Assembly (NCBI RefSeq): GCF_034190915.1
Contig: NW_026947502.1
Location: 6,246,785 to 6,310,784, forward strand
Direction of reading: 5' to 3'
Source: Cavia porcellus
Lineage: Eukaryota; Chordata; Mammalia; Rodentia; Caviidae
Length of the DNA stretch: 64,000 nucleotides
The stretch's first letter is position 1; the number at the start of each line of letters is the position of its first letter. Under the pieces are notes generated by a model that saw only the letters and a list, made by a program, of their open reading frames with translations, ran no database searches and had not been told where the DNA came from. The position numbers and the translations under genes were made by a program. This document shows, piece by piece, positions 1-10,629 of this stretch.

Positions 1-347
1 TAGCCATGCTATTGCTCCCAGGGTCACTGCCGGCCATCCGTATCTGCACAGACATGGCCTTGAAGATCGTGAAGGTCTATTGGAGAATTGCCCCTGGGAA
101 CCCAGCGAGGAGGCCAGGAGGGTTCATCAAGATCCACGGACAGTGCCATCACATGTCTGGCCTTGCAGGCTGACCACCACACAGCAAGGTCCTCACACAT
201 CTCACGGAAAACAGAACGCTGAATTTCCTATCAGGCTCAAAAGCAAGGAGGAGCCAGCAATAAACTGAGAGCCCAAAAGCAGTGTTAGTGCTTCACACAA
301 AAGTTTCAAGCCCATGAAACAACTGTGCATTAAAATCTATCCACAGA

Positions 348-433
348 GGGCTGGCGGTTTAGCTCAGCTGCCTAAATGCCTGCCTGGCAAGTGAAAGGTT
401 ATGAGTTCAATCCCCGGTACCAGGGGAAAAATA
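348..433 (+). mobile_element. ID-type SINE
   Basis: The A-box region ggtttagctcagctg and B-box region gttatgagttcaatcccc are followed by ggtacc and a short A-rich tail. The flanks aaaatctatc and aaaatccatc look like a decayed target duplication. Confidence 0.85.
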
Positions 434-719
434 AAATCCATCAGCAGGTGAGGGGGGACAATCTTATTAGGAAATCTCAGGAGAAAATCTTTGCTATAAA
501 TGAGGCTTTTCCACTAACCGGAACTGCGGGGTTCTCGGGCACTGACCAGGTGTGGCTAAGGGCACAGCCTGAGCGTCCCAGGGCTTGGGATGACTCTAGG
601 GTCTTCTGTATCCTTGTATAAAAAGGCAACTGCAGTCTTACAGCTTCTCTGAAAAACCATTCTTTTCTAAATCCATTTTATTTCAAAGAGAAAAAAGAAA
701 AAGAAAAAGAAACCCCTCA

Positions 720-802
720 TTTTTTTTGAGACTGAGAATTGAACTCAGGACCTTGCACCCGCTAGGCAGGTGCTTATGCTTTTGAGCTAAGTCCCTGACC
801 CC
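720..802 (-). mobile_element. ID-type SINE, antisense
   Basis: Reads as the reverse complement of the ID consensus: T-run, ttgaactcaggacc, gctaggcaggtgcttatg, tgagctaa. A moderately diverged copy. Confidence 0.8.
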
Positions 803-928
803 AAAAAAACCTGTTTAAAGTTTACCTCAACTCCGTGGAATTGGCTCTGAATTCACTTTTTCCTTTGGGGATAGAGGCTGCCCACCCTCCCAGTCTGCCT
901 TGATTGTCCAAATCCTTTCCTCTGAATT

Positions 929-1096
929 GGGCGTAGTATTGCATACCTGTAATCCCAGCACTCAGGAGGATGAGGCAGGAAGGTTGCTGTGAGTTTGAGA
1001 CCAGCCTGGGCTACAAAATTAGCTCAAGACCAGCCTGAACTACATAGTGAGACCCTGTTTCAGGAAGACCAAAAAAACAAAACAAAAACAAAAAAC
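929..1096 (+). mobile_element. B1-type SINE
   Basis: A near full-length copy from gggcgtagtattgcatacctgt to the ccctgtttcaggaagacc region and A-rich tail. It includes the duplicated agaccagcctg segment typical of this genome's B1 variant. Confidence 0.9.
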
Positions 1097-1332
1097 CCTC
1101 CTCTGTATCTATTTCTGTCCTCCACAGTAATGTGGGGCTTGAACCCAGCACTTGCCAACTCTGATCTCCCTGCATAAGGTCCAACAGAGCCACAATGCCA
1201 GACTGTCTCGGGTCAGCCAAAGCTACTCTGACTGGTTGGGCAGCTGGCAGAGGGAGATGGGAAAGTGCCAGTCCTGGGCACAATCGACCTGGCCATTGGA
1301 TGTGAGCCCTCAAAACAACTGTGGGGGAAAAG

Positions 1333-1384
1333 GGACAGGACAAACCCTGTCCTGAACCAGGGTCTGGACAGGACAGGACAGGAC
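1333..1384. repeat. GGACA pentamer repeat with inverted copy
   Basis: Four head-to-tail ggaca units end near 1383, and a nearby aggacaaaccctgtcct is partly palindromic, so the segment could fold. Confidence 0.6.
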
Positions 1385-1396
1385 TCCAGAATCACA

Positions 1397-1490
1397 TCGC
1401 CTGGCTCTAAGTCCTGTGCGTCACTGGCAAGTCACTGAGCCTCTGCAGACCTGGCTTGGAAATCTGTAAAATGGGGGTAAGGAGCACCCG
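1397..1490 (+). mobile_element. MIR relic
   Basis: Shows the MIR core wording: gtcactggcaagtcactgagcctctg ... aaatctgtaaaatgggggtaa. Confidence 0.75.
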
Positions 1491-1900
1491 ATTTACAGAC
1501 AGAACGGAAGTGGTGATGTGTGGGAGGCAGCTGCAGTATTGAACGGTGTCTCTAGGGGCTCCTGATCCCAGACGCCACACAATGGTCACTGAGGCAGGAA
1601 ACTGCCTCCTCCACCGCCGCCACCAGGCTCCTGCAAAACTCCGGGCGTCTCCAGGAGGAAGAGGCAGGACCCAGCAGGGAGAGGTCAGAGGGGAAGGGAG
1701 TGGGAGAGTCTGGGAAAGTTTCCATCTCAAGCAGCTGTGCTTGCAGCCCGCCTGCCTCCTAGGACCAAAAGGCCGTCTCATCCTGGCCTGTCTGAACAAT
1801 TTCTTCCCTCGGGGACGGTGATCACATCTCCTTGGGGACAGCCCTCGGCGTAGCTTAGTGTGCTCCCTGACCCTTGGGATTTAGGCTGCCTTTCTCTCTG
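1491..1900. other. Intergenic, no recognised feature
   Basis: Moderately GC-rich unique sequence with no convincing gene, RNA or repeat. Confidence 0.5.
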
Positions 1901-1914
1901 TCTCTCTCAAACCT

Positions 1915-2745
1915 ATTTTATTTCAAAGAGAAAAAAATAAAAGTTCAAACCACATCAATCAGGGGACCACAATGGTACACATTGTGCACTGTCATCCCCA
2001 GATCATTCACCTGGAGCACAGGACACCTGCACTCAACTGACCCAACAACGATGCCAGCACAAATCTTTCTCTTCAATGAACTCAGAGAAAGCAATAGTAT
2101 AACTATCTTAACTATCTTTTCATGTTTTTACTCTCAGCTTCTCACACTAAGAGAATACGATGTTTACATGTGTGTCTGATTTATGTCATTTGTGAATATG
2201 GTCTCAAGTTGCATCCATTTACCTATAATAAAAGTCTCCACTGTATCCTTCTTTATGGCTGAATAGCACTCCATTGTATAAAAATACCATTTCTTTTTTA
2301 TCCATTCCTCAGTTGATGGGAATTTAGGTTGTTTCCAAGATCTGGCTGTTACAAATTGTGCTGCTATGAACAGGAGTGCACATGTATTGCTGTCATCTGA
2401 TGTTTTTAATTCTCCTGGGTACATACCCAGAAGGGAAACAGCTGAGTTGAATGGGACCTCCAATCCTAGTTTTGTGAGGAATCTCTGCACTGATTTCCAC
2501 AGTGGTTGCACCAGTCTACACTCCCACCCACAGTGACGAAGGGTTTCTTTCTCCCCACAGCCCCTCCAGCACTTGTTACTGTTTAATTTCTTGATAGCAG
2601 CCATTCTTTCTGGGCTGAGGTACAATCTCAGTGTTGTTTTAATTTGCGTCTCTCAAATGACCAATGCTGTTGAGTATTTTTTCACATGCTAGTTTGCCGT
2701 TTGTATTTCTCCATCTGAGAAGTGTCTGTTCATGTCAGATTAGGC
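1915..2745 (-). mobile_element. LINE-1 3' fragment, antisense (ORF2 C-terminus)
   Basis: Translation of 2625 down to 2164 on the minus strand gives the end of LINE-1 ORF2: KKLNSNKCWRGCGEKETLRH, then WKSVQRFLTKLGLEVPFNS, the PLWK and MYPGELK region, and KQPKFPSTEEWIKKKWYFYT. This is the zinc-knuckle-like CCHC tail of the reverse transcriptase protein. The copy is 5'-truncated; the segment 1915-2163 is probably its 3' UTR. It is dead, with no ORF1 or endonuclease region present. Confidence 0.85.
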
Positions 2746-3211
2746 TGCCTCTCTGTGGCACCATCCTGGCCTTGAGCTCACTGGGGAGGGACCAGGCCTG
2801 CTGCTTCTCACCCTGATGCCTCAGGCCTCAGGGGTGATCTGTGAGCAAGGCAGGGGCTTTCTGGGTCCCACTCTTTGCAGGGGCAGGGGAGGGACCTGGG
2901 GTGCAGTACTCCCAGGAGACCCAGGGAGCCGTGAGGGGCTCAGAGTGAATGTCAAGGACAAAGTCAGGTCTGGGGAACTTTGCTACCAGCTGAAACCAGG
3001 CTGGGGATTCACCAGATGCTTAATCAACAACGCTGGACATGTTTGGAAAGTACAAATAATTGTCCCTCAGGCAGGGAATGTCCAGGTTCCCTGGCTTTGC
3101 CTCGGAAGGTACCACTGGAAATCCACCGGCACCTGGCATAGTGGCACAGAAGAGCAGGAAAACTGCAGGGGGCTCTAGGGTCCTGGAAGCTGAAGATCCT
3201 CCCACTCCGTA
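2746..3211. other. Intergenic, no recognised feature
   Basis: Unique GC-moderate sequence between a LINE-1 relic and the orphan CpG block. Open frames here are short and unsupported. Confidence 0.5.
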
Positions 3212-3270
3212 GCGGTAACACCTTGGCCTCTCTGAGCCTCAGTTTCCCTGTCTCTAAGTGGAGGCATCTG
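3212..3270 (+). mobile_element. MIR relic
   Basis: Contains ccttggcctctctgagcctc followed by agtttccctgtctctaag, the MIR mid-section. Confidence 0.6.
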
Positions 3271-3339
3271 CTGTGAGGCCTGTTCAAGGATAACCAACAG
3301 GCAAAGAGCCTGCGGGCCTGGTTGCAAACAGTGGGGGAA

Positions 3340-4290
3340 ACCCATGGGAAATCCGGGCGCCTCTGGGAAACTGGGGGTGCTGGGGGCTGCCCTTCCCGGA
3401 GCCGGGGGTGGAGCGCTGCAGGCCCCGCCCCATCTCCCCGGGCCCGCCGAGCTTCCTTGCGGCCAGGGGGAGCTGAGTCACTGCGGCCGGCCCGCGCTGA
3501 CCTTATCTCGAGAAGTCGCTGCTGCTAAAGGTCCCCGGCCTGTGCGCAGGGCGACTCCAACTTGCGCCCCGTGCCTGCAGCAGTTCAGGGGGTGCACCCG
3601 GGGCCGGGGCATCAGGGGGTCCCCGTGGGCGCCGCGCTCCTCTGGCTTCACACCACGCGCTCTGGCCTCCCGGGCTCGCCTGGTTTCGGCAGCTGCCTCC
3701 CCGAGACGCACTCTCCCGGGTGCCACCCCTCGCTGCTGGAAGAGGAAACCGGGAGCCCGCGCCGGGCCAGACGCTCGGGGGAGCCAAGGAGGGAGTTGGC
3801 CCTGGCGCCCCGGCCCCGCCCGCCCTGCAGCCCGGGGCTCGGGGAAGCGGTGGGGGAGGGAGCCGAGCGGACGGATTCTGTAAACAGAGCCGGTTTGGGT
3901 CTCGGCCAAGGACGGGGTGTCCTGGCCCAGCCTGGGTGTGAGGCCCATCCGCGGCTCTCCAGGACACCCCGCCCTGCCGGGCTGCCCCGGGGGTGCCCGG
4001 CCCACGGTCAGCTCCAGCCAGGATGTGTCTGGATTTGGGGAAGTGGCCAGTTCCCTCCCGGAGATGTGTTTGGGTCTGGGGGTGGGTTCGCTCTAAGAGC
4101 AGTCATTGATAGGTCCTTCCCCAGCCAGGTGTCGGGGAGACGCCCCACGGGCCTCTGCACCTCGGGTCTGCCCCTTGTGCTTCCAGCTGCCCGGGGCACA
4201 GGCCTTGTGCCTTCGGGGAGCTGAAAGAGGGGTCACAGGACCCGAGCGCCCCAGGGGTACACTAGCCCCCGTGGCTTCTCGCCGAGTTAT
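3340..4290. promoter_or_regulatory. Isolated CpG-rich block (orphan CpG island)
   Basis: CpG density rises sharply about 38 kb upstream of the JADE2 island, with words such as ctgcggccggcccgcgctg and gccgagcggacgg. It contains cttatctcgag (GATA-like, reverse) and several GC boxes. All overlapping reading frames here are products of high GC and show no recognisable protein. It could be the promoter of an unannotated lncRNA or an enhancer-type orphan island. Confidence 0.55.
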
Positions 4291-4574
4291 GCCCTGACCT
4301 CGCAGGGCGGTGAGGAAGGGTGGGGTTTCGTGGACAGGCACCCTAGCTGTCGGTGTGAGCTGGGGAGAGGGGTGCCCGCCAGGGCGGGGAGCTCTGCCCT
4401 ATCAGATGCTGAGAGACGTCCCTGTGGCCCTGGGCTGGAGTGATAGATGCAGGACTTTATTGTAGGGAAGAGAGTTTGCAAGCCACGCCCGGAGGACTGG
4501 GGGTGGGGTTGGCAAGCGGGTTGGGGGAAGCTTCTTTCCACAAAGGGTTACTGCAGCCTTCCTCCCCGCCCCAC

Positions 4575-4882
4575 CCTCCAGCACTTGGGATTGAACTCAA
4601 GGCCTTTGCCCCGAGCCCCAGCTCCCAGCTCCTTTGTAAGGTTTCCACTCAGACAGGGTCTCGGTTCCTCAGCCTGGTCTTGAACTTGGGATCCTCTTGC
4701 CTCAGCCTCCGAACTGGCATGTAGCCCGTTCCTGTCGTTTCTGAGCTCTAGGATGCCTAGGTTACAGGAGTCCAGGTTTGAGCCCAGCCTAAGTCAATTT
4801 GGTGGGAACCTGACTCAGAATTAAAATTGAGAGTTGGAGATTCAGCTCCAGCCGAAAGCCCTGGGTTCAGTTCCAAAAGAAA
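4575..4882. mobile_element. Degenerate ID/B1-type SINE cluster
   Basis: An antisense ID fragment (cttgggattgaactcaagg) runs into an antisense B1 (agacagggtctcgg ... cttgaacttgggatcctcttgcc). Weak sense B1/ID remnants follow (gagtccaggtttgagcccagcc; gttggagattcagctcc). Confidence 0.6.
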
Positions 4883-6182
4883 GTAATGCAGTCGATGCTA
4901 ATGAGCGATTCTCTGTGCGCTCCAAGGCTCCAAGGGGGAAGCGTGTGCAGAAGAAACTCCCACCTTGACCCTCCTGGGTGGGACCTGCTGTTCTGAAGAT
5001 GTCAGTTACCAGTGTTTGGCTCTGGCCCAGATGGAGTGAGCTGGCATCTGCAGGCAAAAAGGAAAATGCGGCTTTCCTAGAGAGGCAGGCAGTGACCACC
5101 TCCTCAGGGGGAAGGCAGCCTGCGCAAGCCTGGGCAAGGGGCAGTGCCTAGAGAATGTGAAATCAGGGCAGTTAGCAGACTTCAAAGGGTTCTCGGCCCT
5201 AGGCAGCAGGCAGTTGCCTACTCCTCAGATCAGGTCCCCAGTTCAGCATCAGAAAATCTAGGGTTCCTGGGTGACTGGGGAGTCCCACAGCCTGCGTAAG
5301 GCACAGTCTAATTGGAGGGTGGGGATCACGGCAGCTTTGCAGCTGAAAGGGGTGTTGTGCGGGCTTCTCTCCTGTGATGTTCACAGCATGTGAGCAAAGC
5401 TGGCCTCTGGAAATGGGTTTTCTCATCACTGACTTGGTAAACCGGGAGGGTCCAAGATGGGCTGCTCAGGAATGGATCCTGGAACAAAATGTGACCATCA
5501 CCTCTGCTAGGAGACGGGTGACCAGGAGAGCTGCACAGGAAAAAAAATGCAGATGACCTTCCTGGACTTGTTCTAGAGCTACCCTGGGGCCACCAGAAAT
5601 CCCTGGAGCACCAAGCAAGGGGCTGCAGCAGATGCGTTAAGAGTCACAAGAGTACTGTGGGGAACTGTGGCCGGGTTCTGGTCCTCACAGGCTGCGGAAG
5701 GAGTCTGTGTGTATGTGATGCCATTCATGCTCTGTGAACACAGCAGGAAGAGAGGGGGTTGGCGGGAGCCGGAGGCTCCAGGGAAGGGATCTAAATGAGG
5801 GAGGGCATGGGAGCCTTTTCAGGTGGCTAAATTTTAACGGTAGGAGAGGACTGGCCTGGCCAGTCTGGCCAGCATCAGGAGAGAAGGTTGGAGAGGCCCA
5901 GGGGCAGTCACTGTTGCCAGCTTCTTGTAGGCGCTGGATTTCAGGCGAAGGAACTGATGCTGTATTATGGGGCGTACAGAATACACACCCAGGTCCCGTC
6001 TCCCATGGAGCCTCACTTTGTCTTCCAGGCCAGCTGAGATTGCTGAGGCTTGTCCATCTGTCTTCTTTCATATTTTGTTTAGTGGGCTCCTCGGTCTTCC
6101 ACTTCCCACCAGCCCAACATGGCTTCACTTGAGGTTGCAAGAGACGTGGCTTGATCCATTTAAACGGGAAGGGGCATGCATG
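4883..6182. other. Intergenic, no recognised feature
   Basis: About 1.3 kb of repeat-poor unique sequence. Short overlapping frames on both strands show no known domain. Confidence 0.5.
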
Positions 6183-6290
6183 GAGAGACAGAACCTTACT
6201 ACTGGTATGTAGTCCAAACTGTCCTTGAATTCACTATCCTTCTGCCTCAGTTTCTTTCGTGTTGGAAAGACAGGCATGTATCGCTGTGCT
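6183..6290 (-). mobile_element. B1-type SINE, antisense, diverged
   Basis: Reads gagacagaaccttact ... ccttgaattcactatccttctgcctcag ... aggcatg, an old antisense copy. Confidence 0.65.
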
Positions 6291-6321
6291 GGTCTCAGGG
6301 GCGTAGCAAGAGTTCCTAGTA

Positions 6322-6417
6322 TGCTGGGGGTGCTGGCACATACCTGTCATCCCAGGAGGATGAGGCAGGAGGATCCTTGTGAGTTTGAGACCAGCCTGTG
6401 CTACCAAAAAAAAAAAA
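6322..6417 (+). mobile_element. B1-type SINE with internal deletion
   Basis: Starts gggggtgctggcacatacctgtc, has lost the 'gcactcgggaggctg' stretch, and ends in an 11-A tail after gcctgtgctacc. Confidence 0.8.
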
Positions 6418-6653
6418 GTCATCCATCAATTCACTGCCCTTCAACACATCTGGATGTGTTAACCTATAGAAACAGAAAATGTAAGTGATCCATAGAGAAA
6501 AATATTCCTATTTTGATGTGTACTGGAATCTTCACTGTATTAAAATGGAGTAAATGATTACAGTATAATTTTCCTATTGGCCAATTAAGCTATGCCACTG
6601 GCTGGGCTTCATTTAATTGATTTTTAAAACAGCCTGATTGAAATACAATTCAT

Positions 6654-6773
6654 GGGGCTGGGGATTTAGCTCAGTGGCATAAGCACTTGCCTTGCAAGCC
6701 TGTGGTCGTGAGTTCTATCCCTGGTACTGGTAAAAATACCAAAAAAAAAAAAAAAAAGAAAGAAAGAAACAAA
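6654..6773 (+). mobile_element. ID-type SINE with clear target duplication
   Basis: Intact A and B boxes and a long A/gaaa tail. A 14-bp duplication, gaaatacaattcat, flanks it at 6640-6653 and 6774-6787, so the insertion into the LINE-1 relic is relatively recent. Confidence 0.95.
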
Positions 6774-7018
6774 GAAATACAATTCATACAGCATATGATT
6801 CACCTACTTACAATGTACAATGCAATTTTTTGTGTGTATTCAGAAGATCATGTAACTATCACAGCAATCAATTTTAGAACATTTCGTTACCTTCTTAAGC
6901 AACCACAGCCATTAGCAATTAGTCTGCTTTCCCTTTCATGCCCTGCCTCTAGCCCTAGGTCATCATTGACCCACATCTGTGTTTTTATTTTTGTTTTTAC
7001 TTATTTATTTATTTATTT

Positions 7019-7163
7019 GGTCTTTTTGAGACAGGGTCTTGCTGTGCAGTTCAGGCTGGACTGGGGCTCACTTTGTAGCCAGGCTGGTCTCGAACTTGCA
7101 AGGATCCTTTCTGCCTCAGCCTCTGAGTGCCGGGATTATAGGCGTGCGGCACCAAGCCCGGCC
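7019..7163 (-). mobile_element. B1-type SINE, antisense
   Basis: Full-length antisense copy from tttttgagacagggtcttgc to ggcaccaagcccggcc. Confidence 0.9.
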
Positions 7164-7289
7164 ATTCATCTGTCTTTTTTAGATTGGCCTAGTCTGGGTA
7201 TTTCACTTACAAATCGACTGAGAGAGTGACTCAGTGGTAGAGCACGTGCTTTCCTTGGTTACATCTATTTCTATGTATTTTATTCTTTT

Positions 7290-7368
7290 TTTGGTCCTTG
7301 GGATTGAACTCATGATTTCGCACTTGCCAGGCAGGTGGCTTATGCCACTGAACTAAATCCCCAGTCTT
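7290..7368 (-). mobile_element. ID-type SINE, antisense
   Basis: Contains ttgggattgaactcatgatttcg, cttgccaggcaggtggcttatgcc and tgaactaaatccccag. A 40-bp sense remnant (agtgactcagtggtagagc) lies just upstream at about 7208-7252. Confidence 0.85.
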
Positions 7369-8215
7369 CTTTGCAATTATTTTCTTAATTCAATTTTTGA
7401 TTGATTGCTAGTGTACAGAAATACAATTCTTTTTTGTATATTGAGCTTATATCCTGCCACCTTGCTGAACTTGTTTATTAGTTCTAGTAGTTTCCATAAT
7501 GTCCTTTCTTTTTTCTGTACTGGGCCTTGCACTTGCCAGGCAGGCACTGTGCCACCCAACCCTATAGTTCCAGAAGTTGCTGGGATTCCTATGTACTGTG
7601 CAAAGCCATGCTATCTGTGAGATAGTTTTACTAATGAGTCAGGAAGCCTTCTATTGCTTTTCCTTGCCTAATTGCCCTGACTTGAACTTCTACTGCGTTA
7701 TGATGTAAAATTAAAGTATTAGGACAGGACCTTGTTGTCTTGGTCCTGATCCTAGGAGGAGAGCGTTTGGTCTCTCATCCTTAAATAAGATGTTTTTAAA
7801 GACAGAGATGCTCCTTATCACGCTGAGGAAACTCTTTTCTAGTCCTGCGTTGTGGATGTTTTTGCCATGAAGGTGTGTGGAATTTTGTCAGACACTGTTG
7901 AGATGACTAGATTTTGTACTTCTACTGCTGTGGTGTATTACATCTTTTGACAGTTAAGCCAACCTCATGTTGCTGGCACAAATTGCACTTAGATATGGTG
8001 TGAATGTTTTATGTGTTGTTGGATTTGGTTTTCTACCATTGTGTTGAGGATTTTTATGTCTTGATTCACAAGCGGTATCAGTCTATAGTTTTCTTTTGAT
8101 ACCCTTGTCTGGTTTTGATAGCAAGGAAATACTGATCTCGTAGAATGAGAAATGGGTAAATATTCCTGCTTGTTTATCTTTTTAAATGACTTATTAACCA
8201 TATTGTAAAAATAGG
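7369..8215 (-). mobile_element. LINE-1 ORF2 reverse-transcriptase fragment, antisense
   Basis: Minus-strand translation shows LINE-1 RT wording: LLELINKFSKVAGYKLNIQK and FLYTSNQSKIELRK near 7380-7560. Further upstream in the element (8201 to 7989) are ENYRLIPLVNQDIKILNTMV and NQIQQHIKHSHH. A 50-bp antisense ID remnant sits at 7512-7563. Frames are broken, so the copy is dead. Confidence 0.85.
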
Positions 8216-8243
8216 AAAATGCAGTGTAACTAAAACTTAAATC

Positions 8244-8366
8244 ACTCAGCCTGGGTGTGGTGATCCAGCCCTGTAATCCAAGCAGTCAGGAGAATCACCA
8301 TGAGTTAAAAGCCAGCCTGGGCTACACAGTGAGCTCAAGTATATAGTGAGACTCTCTCAAATACTA
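8244..8366 (+). mobile_element. B1-type SINE
   Basis: Diverged sense copy: gggtgtggtgatccagccctg ... agccagcctgggctacacagtgag. Confidence 0.8.
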
Positions 8367-8379
8367 ATACTACTACTGA

Positions 8380-8520
8380 TAATAGTAATTTAAATTACTG
8401 ATAACACCATGCAAAGGTAACCACTGTTATTATTTGACTATATTTTCCCTGTTTTTTCTATGTTTATAAACATGTTAAAATACTAATTTGACATTATATG
8501 AAGTTTGTACCTTGTTGTAG
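8380..8520. mobile_element. Old LINE-1 3'-region fragment
   Basis: Contains ggtaaccactgttattattt and cctgttttttctatgtttataaac, typical of old LINE-1 3' sequences. Orientation is not certain. Confidence 0.45.
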
Positions 8521-8672
8521 TTTTTTGTTTGTTTGTTTGAGACAGGGTCTCACGCAGTTCAGGATGGCTTTGGGTTCACTTTGTAGCCCAGGCTGCTCTC
8601 GAATTCAAAATGATCCTCCTGCCTCAGCCTCCTGAGTGTTAGGATTACAAGAGTGCCCCTGCCACACCCAGC
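8521..8672 (-). mobile_element. B1-type SINE, antisense
   Basis: A (gttt)n tract leads into gagacagggtctcacgcag and the element ends at gccacacccagctt. Confidence 0.9.
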
Positions 8673-8694
8673 TTGTTTGTGTTTTTTTTTGTAA

Positions 8695-9095
8695 TGTTAA
8701 AATTGCATTTGTGACCTATAATGAAATATCATTCATCAGTTAATAAAAAAGAAATAATGTTCTGATAATTCTGCAATGTGGATGAACCTCAAAAACATCC
8801 TAAGTAAAAAACCCAGATGCAAAAGGATACACATTGTGTGATTGCACCTGCACGAAATGTCAGGTAAACCTGTGGCGGCAGAGCATAGACTGGCGGTGCC
8901 GGGCTCCGGAGGGTGTGCGTGCAGGGAGCTGCTGGGATAGAGAGGAATTGCTCAGTGGTTCCTGGGCTTCCTTTGCAGTGATAACGCGTGTTAATGTTTT
9001 GAGTATCTTGGAACTAGATGGAGTGGCGAATGCACAACACAGAACATACTGAAAGCTAGCGAATTGTTCATTTTGAAGTTTCTATTTAAAGGTTG
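8695..9095 (+). mobile_element. Old LINE-1 3' end
   Basis: Wording such as tgtggatgaacctcaaaaacatcc, tacacattgtgtgattgcacctg and cttggaactagatggagtgg follows the common old LINE-1 3' terminal region through to gaattgttcattttgaag. Confidence 0.7.
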
Positions 9096-9240
9096 GTATT
9101 TCCCTGGTATCAAAACCAGACAAGCATATCGCAAGAAAAGAAAATTACAGACCAGTATCTCTTAGCGATACAGATATAAAAATCCTCCGCAAAATATTAG
9201 AAAAGCAAAAAACTTTTATGTTACATGAACTTAAATTCAG
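9096..9240 (+). mobile_element. LINE-1 ORF2 fragment (RT fingers)
   Basis: Contains tatcaaaaccagacaagcat, gaaaattacagaccagtatc and atataaaaatcctccgcaaaa, corresponding to the 'KPDK...ENYRPISL...AKILNK' part of ORF2. It abuts a 3'-end fragment in the wrong order for one element, so it is a separate copy. Confidence 0.75.
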
Positions 9241-9256
9241 TTGAAAAAAATTACCT

Positions 9257-9345
9257 TTGTGGAGTTGGAGGTATGCTTGGTGGGAGAGCCCTTGGCAAGC
9301 TCAAGGGCCTGAGTGTGATCCTCAGAACCAAAACAAAAAAATTAC
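9257..9345 (+). mobile_element. ID-type SINE, diverged
   Basis: Contains ttggaggtatgcttggtggg ... gggcctgagtgtgatcctcag and an A-rich tail. Confidence 0.6.
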
Positions 9346-9386
9346 ACTGATGAACATTATAATGTCTGTGCGATTTATGGCTCTTT

Positions 9387-9541
9387 TGGGTTTTTTTGTC
9401 TTTTTGAAACAGGATCACCCTATGCAGTTCAGGCTGGCTTTGAGCTCATTTTGTAGCCCAAGCTGTTCTCGAACTTGCAATGATCCTCCTGCTCAGCCTC
9501 CTGAGTGCTGAGATCACAGGGAAGTGCCCCTACCTCTGGCT
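9387..9541 (-). mobile_element. B1-type SINE, antisense, with target duplication
   Basis: Flanked by the 15-bp repeat gatttatggctcttt at 9372-9386 and 9542-9556. Confidence 0.95.
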
Positions 9542-9607
9542 GATTTATGGCTCTTTGGAAGCCCGACTCAAAAAATATTTTATGGATTTTTAAAAATTAT
9601 AATATAA

Positions 9608-9770
9608 ATAAGCCAGGCATGGTGGCACATGTCCGTAATCCCAGCACTTGAGAGGCTGAGGCAGGAAGATCATTGCGAATTTGAGATCAGATTGGACTAC
9701 AAAGTGAGCTCAAGGCCAGCCTGAACTGCATAGAAAGATCCTGTCTCAAAAAGACAAAAATAAGAAAAAA
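9608..9770 (+). mobile_element. B1-type SINE
   Basis: Full-length: agccaggcatggtggcacatg ... ctgtctcaaaaagacaaaaa. Confidence 0.95.
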
Positions 9771-10160
9771 AATCTCTATATATATCTGCTTATGGTGAAG
9801 TAAAATAATAGTAAAGGTTACGTGCAAATCTCAGGATGGTAATTTTTTAATAACTAAATATTCCATCAGTAATTGCCTTATTTTATTGTATACCTAATTG
9901 AATATAAAATTTTCCTTATATGTATTCTGCTCTAATGCGTACCCTTACGATTGTTTTTTAGAAGTGACTGAGAAGTTCCCTTATAATTGATCCCTAGAAG
10001 CCAGGAATGAGGTGAGAGCGAGAGGTTAGCATCTGTCAGGTGACTCAAGGGCCCGACCGGTTTTCCCCACTGTGTTGCTCAGCGCTGTGGCTTAGTAGAG
10101 CGCAAGCAAATATCTGCTGGCAAAGGCAGAAGGCAAAGCTTTTAGAAGATTCCATAGGAG
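9771..10160. other. Intergenic AT-rich stretch
   Basis: AT-rich, possibly old LINE-1, but I cannot match it confidently. No gene is seen. Confidence 0.4.
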
Positions 10161-10161
10161 G

Positions 10162-10243
10162 GCCGGCGCGTTGCAGCTCAGAGGCGGAGCACTTAGCTAG
10201 CAAGTGTGGGCCCTGGACTCAGTCCCCAGCCCAGAGGAGGAGG
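10162..10243 (+). mobile_element. ID-type SINE
   Basis: Contains gggccggcgcgttgcagctcag and actcagtccccagc; the tail is purine-rich (gaggagg). First of four in a row. Confidence 0.7.
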
Positions 10244-10345
10244 AGGATGGGAGGAGGAGCAGGAACACCCGGAGAGCATCTTAGCTATTTCAGGGCAGAG
10301 GGGGACCCCAGCCACACACATGCAGAACAGGGATCACCAGTCACA

Positions 10346-10433
10346 GGGCCGGCATTGTGGCTCGGTGGCAGCACTCCTGCCTGGCATGCACAAAAGCCCT
10401 GAGTCGGATCCCCAGCACCACAAAGCAAAATGT
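10346..10433 (+). mobile_element. ID-type SINE
   Basis: Contains gggccggcattgtggctcggtggcagc ... gagtcggatccccagcaccac. Second of the cluster. Confidence 0.8.
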
Positions 10434-10456
10434 AAGATAAAAAGTCATGCTCTAGG

Positions 10457-10527
10457 GCCAGGGTTAGAGCGCAGGGGTACAGCAACAAGGTCATGAGTTT
10501 GATCCCAGTACCAAAACAAAACAAACA
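10457..10527 (+). mobile_element. ID-type SINE, shortened
   Basis: Contains gggccagggttagagcgcagg ... gagtttgatcccagtacc. The region between the boxes is reduced. Confidence 0.75.
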
Positions 10528-10541
10528 AAAAGTAATGTTCT

Positions 10542-10629
10542 GGGCTGGGGATTTAGCTCAGCGGCATAAGACCCGGCCTTGCAAGTGCGTGGCCATGAGT
10601 TCAATCCCTAGTACCGGTTTAAAAAAAAA
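10542..10629 (+). mobile_element. ID-type SINE with target duplication
   Basis: Flanked by aaaagtaatgttct at 10528-10541 and 10630-10643. It inserted into the A-tail of the preceding ID copy. Confidence 0.95.

Larger units (their letters stand above)
6630..7205. mobile_element. Old LINE-1 3'-region fragment, split by two SINEs
   Basis: The wording gaaatacaattcatacagcatatgattcacc ... acaatgcaattttttgtg ... atcaattttagaacatttcg matches the widespread old mammalian LINE-1 3' region. An ID-type and a B1-type SINE interrupt it. Confidence 0.6.

Noticed and set aside
2164..2625. Minus-strand frame with a clear protein match
   Set aside because: It is the C-terminal end of LINE-1 ORF2 in a truncated dead copy, so it was annotated as a mobile element and not as a gene.
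6654..6773. tRNA-like sequence with A and B boxes
   Set aside because: This and all similar segments have A-tails and target duplications and cannot form a full cloverleaf; they are ID-type SINEs, not tRNA genes.
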